Origin: Bradyrhizobium sp. AZCC 2176
GTDB taxonomy: Bacteria > Pseudomonadota > Alphaproteobacteria > Rhizobiales > Xanthobacteraceae
Assembly (NCBI RefSeq): GCF_036924645.1
Contig: NZ_JAZHRX010000001.1
Span: 1,922,001 to 1,986,000 of the forward strand
Reading direction: 5' to 3'
DNA length: 64,000 nt
A program made the position numbers and the translations under genes. Position 1 is the first letter of the stretch, and each line of letters starts with the position of its first letter. Below the pieces are notes generated by a model. It did no database searches. It saw nothing but the letters and a program-made list of their open reading frames with translations, and was not told where the DNA came from. Shown in pieces: positions 45,317 to 55,471 of this stretch.

Positions 45317-46707
45317 GGCTTTTCTCGCTGCTGAGGACCGGCAGGTTCGTTACGCGGCGCGGACGATGTCAGAAGAAATACGGTCTGCGCGCGGCGTGCG
45401 TCTTGAACCGTCTTTTCAACGCCAGACCATGGCGGCTGGTTGCTGAACCGTGCGCGCAGATAGCGCAACAAGGCCGAAACCTGCGCATCGGTCATGCTGG
45501 CGGCAAATCCGGGCATGATCGGGCTGCGTTCGCCTTCGATGGCCTGGACGCCGGACAGCACGATATTGGCGAGATTGCGCGGATCAGGGCTGGCGATCGC
45601 GGTACTGAGAGCCAGGTTGACCCCGCCATAAGGCAGTGGCCGTCCGCTCGCATGGCACGACGCGCAGGCAGCAGCGTAGATCGACGCACCGGCCGCGTTG
45701 GCTTGGGAAGCAGGGATTGAAGATGGCTCGACTGAAGACGACTCGACTGAAGATGATTTGGCTTGTTCCAGCGCAGCCTCGCCCTGACGTTTGCGCTCCG
45801 GCGTCGGCGTTCCCGATATACCGGCCATGTAGACCGCGATCGCGCGGACGTCGCTTGACGGGACCGAGGACAGATTACTGACCACCTCCGCCATCGGTCC
45901 GCGCGCCGTGCCGTGGTCGGGGTGCCAGCCGTCGCGCAAATAGGCGAACAAGGCATCAGCATCCCAGGGCACCGGCGCGTGGGACTGATCGTTGAGTGCA
46001 TAGGCGCGCCAGTTGTCGACATCGCCGCCGGCAAACTGTGCGCTGCCCCGTTCAGCACCCAGCGCATTGCGTGGCGTGTGGCAGGCGCCGCAATGCGCCA
46101 GCCCTTCGGCCAGATAGGCGCCGCGGTTCCATTCGGCGCTTTGCTTCGGATCGGGCTGATAGGTGTCGTGACGAAGGAAGAGCAGTTTCCATCCGGCAAT
46201 GGCGAACCGCTGGTTGAACGGGAAGGAAAGCTGGTTTTCGCGCGCCGACGCGCGGACGGGCTGCCGCGTCATCAGGAAGGCATAGAGCGCCCGGTCATCC
46301 TCGTCGCTGACATTGGTGAAGTGATCGTATGGAAATGTCGGATAAAGGTGCTGGCCTGCACGATTGACGCCGGAGCGCATCGCACGCCGAAATGCTGCTT
46401 CCGACCATCGCCCGATTCCCGTCTCCGCATCCGGCGTGATGTTCGAAGAGAAGATCGTGCCGAACGGGGTCGGCACCGGCAGACCGCCGGCAAAGTTATT
46501 AGCCCCGCGCACGGTATGGCAATTGCCGCAATTGCCGATCGCTGCCAGGTCGCGACCTCGTTTGACGAGGGTGGCATCGAAGGCCAGCGGCCCGGGAGGC
46601 TCGACCGCCGCAATCGCCGGGCGCCATACGATTGCAAAGGCCGCCGCCGCGCCACCAAGCAGCACGATGGCAACGATGCTGGCGACAATTCGGGACGGTG
46701 CCGTCAT
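45313..46707 (-). CDS. Triheme cytochrome c of the molybdenum hydroxylase
   Basis: The 464-residue protein has an N-terminal membrane or signal segment (residues about 8-30) and three CxxCH heme sites: CGNCH at 60-64, CGACH in the middle and CASCH in the C-terminal third. Each is followed by a cytochrome c domain of the alcohol dehydrogenase cytochrome subunit type. It should take electrons from the Mo enzyme in the periplasm. In nicotinate hydroxylase the cytochrome domains are fused to the large subunit; here they are a separate gene, which is an alternative form of the same scheme. Confidence 0.93.
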   Translation of the reverse strand: MTAPSRIVASIVAIVLLGGAAAAFAIVWRPAIAAVEPPGPLAFDATLVKRGRDLAAIGNCGNCHTVRGANNFAGGLPVPTPFGTIFSSNITPDAETGIGRWSEAAFRRAMRSGVNRAGQHLYPTFPYDHFTNVSDEDDRALYAFLMTRQPVRASARENQLSFPFNQRFAIAGWKLLFLRHDTYQPDPKQSAEWNRGAYLAEGLAHCGACHTPRNALGAERGSAQFAGGDVDNWRAYALNDQSHAPVPWDADALFAYLRDGWHPDHGTARGPMAEVVSNLSSVPSSDVRAIAVYMAGISGTPTPERKRQGEAALEQAKSSSVESSSVEPSSIPASQANAAGASIYAAACASCHASGRPLPYGGVNLALSTAIASPDPRNLANIVLSGVQAIEGERSPIMPGFAASMTDAQVSALLRYLRARFSNQPPWSGVEKTVQDARRAQTVFLLTSSAPRNEPAGPQQREKP

Positions 46708-46937
46708 GCGGTCCCTTGCGCTCCCTTTGCGTTTATTGCTGTTGGGTTGTATTTAAACACAGTTCACCCGCTATCGTTCAGCCGCGAAAGCATCAATTAC
46801 CGCAAGTCTGCCCTGCAGAGAGCTCGCACGGCCGCTCACCGGTGGGAGTGTCGAATCTGGACTGGACGTGCCATGATCAATGTTAATCTCAACTTCCCGT
46901 CTCAAGAGCGCCTGCGCGCAAACCCCGATCGGACGAC

Positions 46938-48803
<1,866 letters not shown>

Positions 48804-48807
48804 GCCG

Positions 48808-49821
48808 TCATCCGTTACGGAAGGTGTAAGCGTATCCGTTGATGGCGGGCGCACCGCCGAGATGGGCGTAGAGGACCTTCGAGCCCGCCGGGAAATAGCC
48901 CTTGTTCACGAGGTCGATCATGCCCTGCATGGATTTGCCCTCGTAGACCGGATCGGTGATCATGCCTTCGAGGCGCGCGCACAGCCGAATGGCTTCCTTG
49001 GTCTCCTCGGAGGGAACGCCATAGGCCGGATAGGCGTAGTCCTCGATCAGCACGCAATCGTCGTCGACGATCTCGCGGCCGAGCTCGACGAGGCCTGCGG
49101 TGCTACGCGCGATGTCAAGCACCTGGGCCTTGGTCTGGGCCGGCGTAAAGGAAGCGTCGATGCCGATCACCTTGCGCGCGCGGCCGTCCTTGGCAAATCC
49201 CACCAGCATGCCGGCATGGGTCGAGCCGGTAACCGTGCAGACCACGACGTAGTCGAAGGCAAAGCCGAGCTCTTTCTCCTGCGCCCGGACCTCTTCGGCG
49301 AAACCGACATAGCCGAGCCCGCCATATTTATGCACGGAGGCGCCCGCCGGGATCGCATAGGGCTTGCCGCCCTTGGCCTTCACATCCGCAATCGCCTCTT
49401 CCCAGCTTTGGCGAATGCCGATGTCGAAACCTTCGTCCACCAGGCGCACGTCGGCACCCATCACGCGGCTGAGCAGGATGTTGCCGACGCGGTCGTAGAC
49501 GGCGTCCTCATGCGGCACCCAGCTTTCCTGCACCAGGCGGCACTTCATGCCGATCTTGGCTGCAACCGCTGCGACCATGCGGGTGTGGTTGGACTGCACG
49601 CCGCCGATCGAAACCAGCGTGTCCGCATTGGAAGCGATCGCATCGGGAATGATGTATTCGAGCTTGCGCAGCTTGTTGCCGCCGAAGGCAAGCCCCGAAT
49701 TGCAGTCCTCGCGCTTGGCGTAGAGCTCGACCTTGCCGCCGAGATGCTGTGACAACCGCTCCAGCTTTTCGATATGGGTGGGCCCGAAAGTGAGTGGATA
49801 GCGTTCGAATTTTTCCAGCAT
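48808..49821 (-). CDS. acdS: 1-aminocyclopropane-1-carboxylate (ACC) deaminase
   Basis: This 337-residue pyridoxal-phosphate enzyme cleaves ACC, the plant ethylene precursor, to 2-oxobutyrate and ammonia. The PLP lysine is in FGGNKLRK. The residues that separate ACC deaminase from D-cysteine desulfhydrase are present, one position earlier than in the Pseudomonas numbering: Tyr293-Glu294 in DPVYEG (E295) and Leu321 in AHLGGAP (L322). The length also fits. The ATG at 49821 is chosen; a longer frame covers the promoter region. Divergent from an Lrp-type gene, as in other acdS-acdR pairs. Confidence 0.96.
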   Translation of the reverse strand: MLEKFERYPLTFGPTHIEKLERLSQHLGGKVELYAKREDCNSGLAFGGNKLRKLEYIIPDAIASNADTLVSIGGVQSNHTRMVAAVAAKIGMKCRLVQESWVPHEDAVYDRVGNILLSRVMGADVRLVDEGFDIGIRQSWEEAIADVKAKGGKPYAIPAGASVHKYGGLGYVGFAEEVRAQEKELGFAFDYVVVCTVTGSTHAGMLVGFAKDGRARKVIGIDASFTPAQTKAQVLDIARSTAGLVELGREIVDDDCVLIEDYAYPAYGVPSEETKEAIRLCARLEGMITDPVYEGKSMQGMIDLVNKGYFPAGSKVLYAHLGGAPAINGYAYTFRNG

Positions 49822-49980
49822 CGTCGTCCCCTTTGATGGTCTGAGATCCGGGAACGCCCTACCACCAAGCTTCGGAAAGGTGTTCTCAAAGTTGAGGCCG
49901 GTTTTATGCTGATATTGCACTTTGCCCCTATAGCATTATCTTCTCATCCGAAATTCTGCGTTATCTCGAGAGATCCTTTC
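49822..49980. promoter_or_regulatory. acdS-acdR divergent promoter region
   Basis: The 159 bases between the divergent genes must hold both promoters and, by analogy with characterised acdS genes, the AcdR binding site. It is noticeably AT-richer near 49900-49960. I found no long perfect palindrome and no clear NifA or sigma-54 site. Confidence 0.5.
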
Positions 49981-50445
49981 ATGAGCGGCAGGCTCGACCG
50001 CACAGACCTTAAGATATTGCGTTTGCTGCAAAATAACGGCCGGCTGACCAATGCCGAGCTGGCCGAAACGGCCGGCGTCAGCGCCGCAACCTGTCACCGC
50101 CGCACCCAGCGGCTGTTCGACGAAGGCTATATCGCCCAGGTCAGGGCGATGGTGGCGCCGCGCAAGGTCGGCAAGGGGGCCCTCGTCATGGTCGGCGTGG
50201 TGCTCGACCGCTCCACGCCGGAGAGCTTTGCCGCCTTTGAGCGGGCGATCGCGCAACTGAGATTCGTGCTGGATTGCCATCTGGTCGCCGGCGATTTCGA
50301 CTATTTCCTCAAGATCCGCGTCGGCGACATGGAGGATTTCAACCGCATCCATGGCGAACAACTGATCGCGCTGCCGGGCGTCCGCCAGACCCGGACCTTC
50401 TTCGTCATGAAGGAAGTGGTCGACAACGCGCCGCTCGATTTCTGA
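49981..50445 (+). CDS. acdR: Lrp/AsnC family regulator, probable AcdR
   Basis: The 154-residue protein has an N-terminal AsnC-type helix-turn-helix (LKILRLLQNNGRLTNAELAE and SAATCHRRTQRLFDEGYI) and a C-terminal RAM ligand-binding domain (GDFDYFLKIRVGDMEDFNRIH). In characterised systems AcdR activates acdS in response to ACC. The ATG at 49981 is preferred because the longer frame to 49906 lacks a site. Assignment rests on the divergent arrangement with acdS. Confidence 0.9.
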   Translation: MSGRLDRTDLKILRLLQNNGRLTNAELAETAGVSAATCHRRTQRLFDEGYIAQVRAMVAPRKVGKGALVMVGVVLDRSTPESFAAFERAIAQLRFVLDCHLVAGDFDYFLKIRVGDMEDFNRIHGEQLIALPGVRQTRTFFVMKEVVDNAPLDF

Positions 50446-50551
50446 TTGCCGTTTGGCGCCGCAAAACAGGGCTATCTTACCTCGGTACTCTACCGAACCC
50501 TGCGAGACTCTGGTCACACAGCGCTTGATGGCCTATCAACCGGGCATGACC

Positions 50552-51121
50552 ATGAAGCTTTGCCGGCAGGCTTTCGCCCTTGCCATCATTTTCATCGCAT
50601 TGCCGGCCCGTGCTTCTGACGAACTTCAGCGGCAAGAGCCCGATACCATCATCTTCGCCATGATGTCCGGAAAGTGCAGCACGCTCAACGTTGCGGGGCG
50701 GGATTTTGCCTGCCGGGCCGTTGCCTTCTTCCAGACCGAGGAAGGCCGGGCGAATTTTACCGTCGCGCTCGATGACCCCGGCGACGACAGCCACATCATC
50801 ACGTTTTCCGGCGACAACGGGCGAAGGCCGGAAGCCAATCTGTACGAATTGCCGATCGACCGGATGCTGCTGAAGTCCAAGGACCGGCCAAAGGCCGATG
50901 GCCTGCCGGTGCCATCGGTCGAATCTAGTGCCGGCCTGTGCAAACAGGTTGGAAACTTCGTGACGCTCGAACTTTCCAGCATTACCTGCACGGCGATTGA
51001 CAAGAACGGCAAGACATACGAACTGCAGTACCAGTCCGATGGCACGCCGATGGCGGTGCGCCGCATCAAGCGGATGCGCGTCGGCAGCCCCGCGGTGTCA
51101 CCGTTCGACGACGTGAAATAG
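50552..51121 (+). CDS. Secreted protein of unknown function
   Basis: This 189-residue protein has a Sec signal peptide of about 21 residues (MKLCRQAFALAIIFIALPARA) trimmed here to the leader ending in PARA-SDEL. Four cysteines (CSTLN, FACRAV, GLCKQ, ITCTAI) suggest two disulfides in the periplasm. I do not recognise a domain. The start among the three nearby ATGs is uncertain (50528, 50546 or 50552). A weak hairpin follows at 51142-51169. Confidence 0.75.
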   Translation: MKLCRQAFALAIIFIALPARASDELQRQEPDTIIFAMMSGKCSTLNVAGRDFACRAVAFFQTEEGRANFTVALDDPGDDSHIITFSGDNGRRPEANLYELPIDRMLLKSKDRPKADGLPVPSVESSAGLCKQVGNFVTLELSSITCTAIDKNGKTYELQYQSDGTPMAVRRIKRMRVGSPAVSPFDDVK

Positions 51122-51141
51122 AGCGTGGGCGTAAAATGAAA

Positions 51142-51169
51142 GGCCGCCGGCGGAAACCCGACGGCGGCC
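51142..51169. terminator. Hairpin after the secreted protein gene
   Basis: GGCCGCCG (51142-51149) pairs with CGGCGGCC (51162-51169) around a 12-base loop, 20 bases after the stop. An A-rich stretch precedes it but no T-tract follows, so it is a weaker candidate, working best in the minus direction. Confidence 0.4.
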
Positions 51170-51285
51170 AGTGTCGATCCGCGCATGGCTCGCGACTGCG
51201 CGGACAAGCTCATGCTAACCTAAAAGTCCTCCCAGGGAGTGGAGGCCATCCATCAAAGTCGAGCGATTGCCTTCACTCGGGCGCT

Positions 51286-51555
51286 TTACCTTGCGCCGCC
51301 TCGCTCCCGCCCGCTCCTCGTCGGCAGGATGGAGCTCGCGATATCAAATGCGATCGCCCATCTCGGCTTCTCTTCTTCGGCACCGGGCACGTTGATCTGA
51401 ACGCCGCCGCCGTCGCCGATGGTATAGGACGCGGCCAGTGCGGCGGCTTCGAGGGCGGCGCCCCGTGAATCGTAGACGCCGCCGATCTTGACATTATCGG
51501 CAAATACCGACCAACCCAGCGGCGCCTTCACGATTTCGAATACCGATCGTTCCAT
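51286..51555 (-). CDS. Small hypothetical protein
   Basis: An 89-residue protein, starting MERSVFEIVKAPLGWSVFAD, with a short beta-hairpin-like N-terminal region and an acidic stretch GAEEEKPR. It resembles the many short uncharacterised rhizobial proteins that read as DUF2188-like. The ATG at 51555 follows AGGGTGA. It lies just after another small frame on the same strand (51575-51769) and may be cotranscribed. Confidence 0.65.
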   Translation of the reverse strand: MERSVFEIVKAPLGWSVFADNVKIGGVYDSRGAALEAAALAASYTIGDGGGVQINVPGAEEEKPRWAIAFDIASSILPTRSGRERGGAR

Positions 51556-51563
51556 CAGATCAC

Positions 51564-51590
51564 CCTGTATCGCTTCACCTGTATCGCTTC
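51564..51590. repeat. 13-bp tandem duplication at a gene junction
   Basis: CCTGTATCGCTTC occurs twice in tandem (51564-51576 and 51578-51590), separated by one base. On the minus strand it covers the end of the small frame 51575-51769 and the ribosome-binding region of the following gene. Confidence 0.7.
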
Positions 51591-51769
51591 CGCCCCTCGC
51601 CCACGCGGCGAATCCTGGCGAAGGTAGCGTGGCGTCGGGACGTTGGCTTGTCGGCGGCGGCCTTTCGCTCGCCGAAAGCCCGCAAGCCACTCAACGAATG
51701 CACCGCCGGTGCATGCGCGATTTCCTTCCGCACGGCATCGACAATTCGTTCGAACTCAACTTCGCTCAT
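51575..51769 (-). CDS. Possible small basic protein
   Basis: A 64-residue frame starting MSEVEFERIVDAVRKEIAHA with an amphipathic helix and a basic, arginine-rich tail. A good GGAG lies six bases before the ATG at 51769. The longer frame to 52006 has unusual composition and is rejected. Support is limited to the ribosome site, plausible start region and tight spacing to the next gene. Confidence 0.45.
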   Translation of the reverse strand: MSEVEFERIVDAVRKEIAHAPAVHSLSGLRAFGERKAAADKPTSRRHATFARIRRVGEGRKRYR

Positions 51770-52023
51770 CGCACGCTCCATTGCGCCGGGCCGGCATTCT
51801 GCCGCCAGGATGATAAGAGGGACCGCGCTGAGCACAGATCGCCATGCAAGTTTGTTGTTTGAAGGCTCGCCCGCGGTCGCTTCGATGGCAAAAAAGGGCC
51901 GAAATCGGGAACGGCCGGACCGTCCCTCGCGAAACCCAGTGGGCCCCGATGGCCCGCCGGCGTCCCCCTTGGCCCAACTTGCCTCATGCGTGCTAGATTC
52001 GGCCACGAATCAGGAGGGTTTGC

Positions 52024-52326
52024 ATGCCGGTAGACAGTGACAGCGCCATTGCGTGGCACCGCGCCCAGCTCAAGAAGCTTCGCGAGACCTTGAAGAACAT
52101 CGAGACCGCGAGGTTCATGGTGGGCGAGCCCGCCCTAGCGAACAGGACCGGCAAGACGCAGAAGACGATTGCCGAACTCGAGCAGAAAATCCGGCAGTCG
52201 CAGCACATTATCGCTGCCTATGAACGGCAGACCCGGCGGCCGCTTGCAACCGACCAGCGAAGCCTCGCCAGCGTGAGTTGGAGTAGCTGGAATGCCCAAA
52301 CAGCGCATGGCCGCAATTCGCGGTAA
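52024..52326 (+). CDS. Small hypothetical protein with coiled-coil helix
   Basis: A 100-residue protein after a good AGGAGG site. The first two-thirds form charged helices (LKKLRETLKNIETARFMVGE, IAELEQKIRQSQHIIAAYER); the end is Ser/Arg-rich. No family is recognised. A hairpin of GCCTGAAG and CTTCAGGC follows at 52337-52361. Confidence 0.7.
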   Translation: MPVDSDSAIAWHRAQLKKLRETLKNIETARFMVGEPALANRTGKTQKTIAELEQKIRQSQHIIAAYERQTRRPLATDQRSLASVSWSSWNAQTAHGRNSR

Positions 52327-52336
52327 GCGTTGAATG

Positions 52337-52361
52337 GCCTGAAGACCGCCGGCCTTCAGGC
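52337..52361. terminator. Hairpin between convergent genes
   Basis: GCCTGAAG (52337-52344) and CTTCAGGC (52354-52361) form a perfect 8-bp stem with a 9-base loop, 10 bases after the stop of the small gene and before the convergent protease gene. No T-tract. Confidence 0.45.
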
Positions 52362-52447
52362 GGGTCCTGCGCCCAGGCTCCGAGCTAGCGGATCGTCATG
52401 TTGGCGCGCTGCGAATGCGTTCGCGGCTGAGCGCCGTCAGGCGCGCT

Positions 52448-53704
52448 CTAGTTCTTTGCGGTCTCTTTTTCTTTCGCCTTGGCCTTGCAGGAAATCAGGA
52501 AGGTAAACGCCCGCGCATTGCGCGCGATGTCCGCCGTCTTCAATTCGGCCTTGGCGTCGGAGATCTGATACGGCACCACGCTGTTATCGAGAAAATCTCG
52601 CAGGGCCCCGGTCTTGATGGCGAAATTGATATTCTCGGGAATGTTGCCCGTTGCCCTCACGAATTTCAACGCATTCAGTTTGGCCGCAACCACGCCGACC
52701 ACGTCGCCACTCGAGGCCAATAGCGGCCCGCCGCTGTTGCCGGGTTGAACGGCCGCGCTGATCTGCAGGAAGCGCGTGTCGTTCAGGATGCCGCTGAGCG
52801 AGCTCACGATCCCGGTCGTCACGGTGAAATCGGACGTCAGCAGTCCATGAAAGGGATAACCGATCGCCACCACGCTGTCGCCGGACTGGATCGCCTTGTC
52901 CCTGATCCTGGCAACATCCTTGAACGAGCCGGTCACCTGCAGCAGCGCAAGATCGTTGGTCTCATCGCTCGACACCAGCCGCAATTTGGCGGGTGCCTCG
53001 CCCGACAGATTGCCCTGGATGTCGCCGACACAGCCCTGCACGACATGCGCATTGGTCACAAGGTGCCCGTTCGTGCTCACCAGGAAGCCCGTGCCGGTCT
53101 GGTCGAACAACCTGTCTGGCTTGGCCGGCGCGGAATCCGGCGCCGCCGCGGCGACCGGCTTGGCTGCGGGAAGAACCGAGAAATCGCCGGCGTTGGCTAC
53201 ACCGGATTGCTTGGTCTTGGCGACGCAGTTCGCCAAGACCGGCAATAGCTGCCCGCTCTGGTCGAGGTTGAACTGGAAGAGCTGTCCCTGCGTATAGGCG
53301 GTCATGGCCTTCGCCCGCCGGAACTGGCTGATGAGCGCGGAATTGCTCGGCATCGGCACGCGGACCAGCTTGTCGGCGATCGGGACGCCGTGAACATTGA
53401 ACGGCTGCTGGCCATCGAAGGTCAGGGTCAGCGGAAACGCCTCCCCCGTCCTCAGCCGCCATTGTTCATGCATGAAGCCGAGGCTCCACCCGCCACCACC
53501 GTCGATCATCACGACAAAATAAACACCGCTGGCGTATTGGGCGCCCGCTGCACAATGCGAGAAAGATCCGGCCTGGTCGTTGGTGTAGGCCCCGCCCTTC
53601 CAGTTGCCGACGCTGATCGAGCCGTAGGGCCCGCGCGCCGCCGCATTCGAATTGGCAAAAATCATACACAATAGAGCTGCGACCGCAGCAGCACGGCATT
53701 TCAT
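52448..53704 (-). CDS. Periplasmic trypsin-like protease with unknown N-terminal domain
   Basis: This 418-residue protein has a signal peptide (residues about 1-22), an N-terminal domain of about 150 residues that I do not recognise (GPYGSISVGNWKGGAYTND, WSLGFMHEQWRLRTGEAF, FDGQQPFNVHG), and a C-terminal trypsin-like domain. The triad is visible: His in TNAHVVQG, Asp in ETNDLALLQV and Ser in QPGNSGGPLL. There is no PDZ domain, so it is not a normal DegP/DegS. The ATG at 53704 is used; a longer frame to 53734 adds ten residues before the signal. Confidence 0.88.
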   Translation of the reverse strand: MKCRAAAVAALLCMIFANSNAAARGPYGSISVGNWKGGAYTNDQAGSFSHCAAGAQYASGVYFVVMIDGGGGWSLGFMHEQWRLRTGEAFPLTLTFDGQQPFNVHGVPIADKLVRVPMPSNSALISQFRRAKAMTAYTQGQLFQFNLDQSGQLLPVLANCVAKTKQSGVANAGDFSVLPAAKPVAAAAPDSAPAKPDRLFDQTGTGFLVSTNGHLVTNAHVVQGCVGDIQGNLSGEAPAKLRLVSSDETNDLALLQVTGSFKDVARIRDKAIQSGDSVVAIGYPFHGLLTSDFTVTTGIVSSLSGILNDTRFLQISAAVQPGNSGGPLLASSGDVVGVVAAKLNALKFVRATGNIPENINFAIKTGALRDFLDNSVVPYQISDAKAELKTADIARNARAFTFLISCKAKAKEKETAKN

Positions 53705-53984
53705 AAGCGTCTTCCCCACACCCAAGGTGAGCATATTGGTCTTTGCAACCGGAGTCTATTTGGACCAGGCGGGGAGGTCTGAAATTTCCGACCGTTGGAG
53801 CGGAAAAATCAGCTCGGGATCGGTTGATGCCCGCGGGCAACCTAACTGCCGCAGCCCTTTCGTTAAGGTCTTTGCCCGATCATTCGGCACATCGTCCCGG
53901 TCGTCGTGAGATTGATGCCGATTCGCATCAGCCCGCAGCAGGACAGCTCATCGTTTGGCGGGAAAACTGACAGGACTACGATAC
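53705..53984. other. Divergent intergenic region
   Basis: The 280-base gap between the protease and the glycosyltransferase-like gene holds both promoters. No gene, repeat family or clear operator was seen. Confidence 0.5.
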
Positions 53985-55211
53985 ATGGACGTGGCACACG
54001 GCGGAGGCAATTTTCAGCAGAGGGACGTGCTCCGGCCGCCCGCGGTCGTGCTGATCCCGGGCCTTGTGATGTCATTTTACGTGTGGCTGAATCTGCTCAC
54101 GACCATTCCATATCCGGGCAGGATCGGGCTCGACTACAATACGCTCGGTACCGACTGGATGGTCTTCTACGGCGCGATCCGCTCGGTCCTCGACGGCAAC
54201 GCGCCGTTGATCTTCGACGGCGATCGTTTCACCGACTTCCTCAACACGAATTTTGCAGGCTGGCTCTCCAAGCCGCTGGAATTTCGGCCATGGGCCTACC
54301 CGCCGAGCTTTCTGCTGATGCTGCTGCCGTTCGCGCCGTTGGGGTTCTTTGGCTCCTACGTGGCGTTTCAGATCGTGACCGGCGCGTTGCTGGCACTCGC
54401 GCTGCGATCGAGTACGCCAGCCGCTCTGACGTCGTGCGCCCTGCTCGTTGCCGCGCTGATTTGCCCGGCATCGGCCATCAATGCGATTGACGGTCAGGCC
54501 GTCTTTCTGGTCGCAGCCTTGATCGTCGGCGGGTTTGGCCTGCTCGAACAGCGTCCCTTTCTCGGTGGACTGGTGCTGGGACTACTGACGTTCAAACCCC
54601 AGTTCTGCATCCTGGTCCCGATCGCCTTGATCGCGGCCGGGCAGTGGCGCGCACTTTTGGCGTCGGGCCTGTCCGCGCTCGCCATGATGATCGCGAGCGG
54701 ATTGATTTTCGGATGGGACCTGTGGCTGCGCTGGTTTCCACTCATCCTCGAGAATCTCGTCAGCCCGAGCGAGAAGTGGATCGAGTTCGGTCGCATGTGG
54801 GGCCATAGCGTCTACACCTGCGCGGTTCTGCTCGGCGCGCCGCAATGGCTGGCGTCGTGGATTCAACTGCTCGCCACGCTCGGCGCCGCGGCATCCGTCG
54901 TCATTGCGTTCCGATCGCGGTTGGGGACGCGGGAGAAGACGGCGGTCTTCCTGGCCGCCACGGTCCTCGCGGCCCCGCATTCCGGACCCTATGATGTGAC
55001 GCTGCTGGTGATCGCGGCGGGATTCTGGTTGATGGCGCGCAGCGCTCCGCTGCCGCTGTGGTGCTGGACCTTGGCGTTCATGATCTGGCTGATGCCGCTG
55101 CTGAGCCCGCCCTTGCTGTTTCCCCTGGCCAGAATCGCCCCGCTCTTGCCTGTGCTGCTGATCGTGCTCCTGCTCCGCCCCGGAGTCCCGGTCTCCGTAC
55201 GCGCCCGATAA
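53985..55211 (+). CDS. GT87-type membrane glycosyltransferase (DUF2029)
   Basis: The 408-residue protein has about ten predicted membrane spans and the layout of the DUF2029/GT87 polyprenyl-phosphate mannosyltransferase-like family: an early periplasmic segment with acidic residues (GLDYNTLGTDWMVFYGAIRS), the RPWAYPPSFLLMLLPFAPLG stretch and a C-terminal hydrophobic run. Characterised relatives in mycobacteria extend mannan; the acceptor here is unknown. The ATG at 53985 is preferred over a TTG at 53955. It stands alone. Confidence 0.8.
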   Translation: MDVAHGGGNFQQRDVLRPPAVVLIPGLVMSFYVWLNLLTTIPYPGRIGLDYNTLGTDWMVFYGAIRSVLDGNAPLIFDGDRFTDFLNTNFAGWLSKPLEFRPWAYPPSFLLMLLPFAPLGFFGSYVAFQIVTGALLALALRSSTPAALTSCALLVAALICPASAINAIDGQAVFLVAALIVGGFGLLEQRPFLGGLVLGLLTFKPQFCILVPIALIAAGQWRALLASGLSALAMMIASGLIFGWDLWLRWFPLILENLVSPSEKWIEFGRMWGHSVYTCAVLLGAPQWLASWIQLLATLGAAASVVIAFRSRLGTREKTAVFLAATVLAAPHSGPYDVTLLVIAAGFWLMARSAPLPLWCWTLAFMIWLMPLLSPPLLFPLARIAPLLPVLLIVLLLRPGVPVSVRAR

Positions 55212-55471
55212 GAGCGTACGCCCGCCCCCTTCCCGGATATTTTGGCAGAACCGTGCCGGAAACGGGCGGCTCGGATGACCGAGGGAGCGACCAAACGTCC
55301 CGGTGCCTGCCCGCGTCCGACCGATCATTTTAATGGATCACGTGTGGCATCTTGCATACGGTGGGGCCCGTCGCCTGCCCATTTCCGGATTTAAACCGGA
55401 ACCAGGGAGCAAAAACGACGACCGCGCCGCTGACCGCGGACGCCAACCTGCAATATCCGGAGGAAAATGCT

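Noticed and set aside
51648..52040. 130-codon plus-strand frame
   Set aside because: Low-complexity Ser/Arg/Pro composition and overlap with the start of a better-supported gene.
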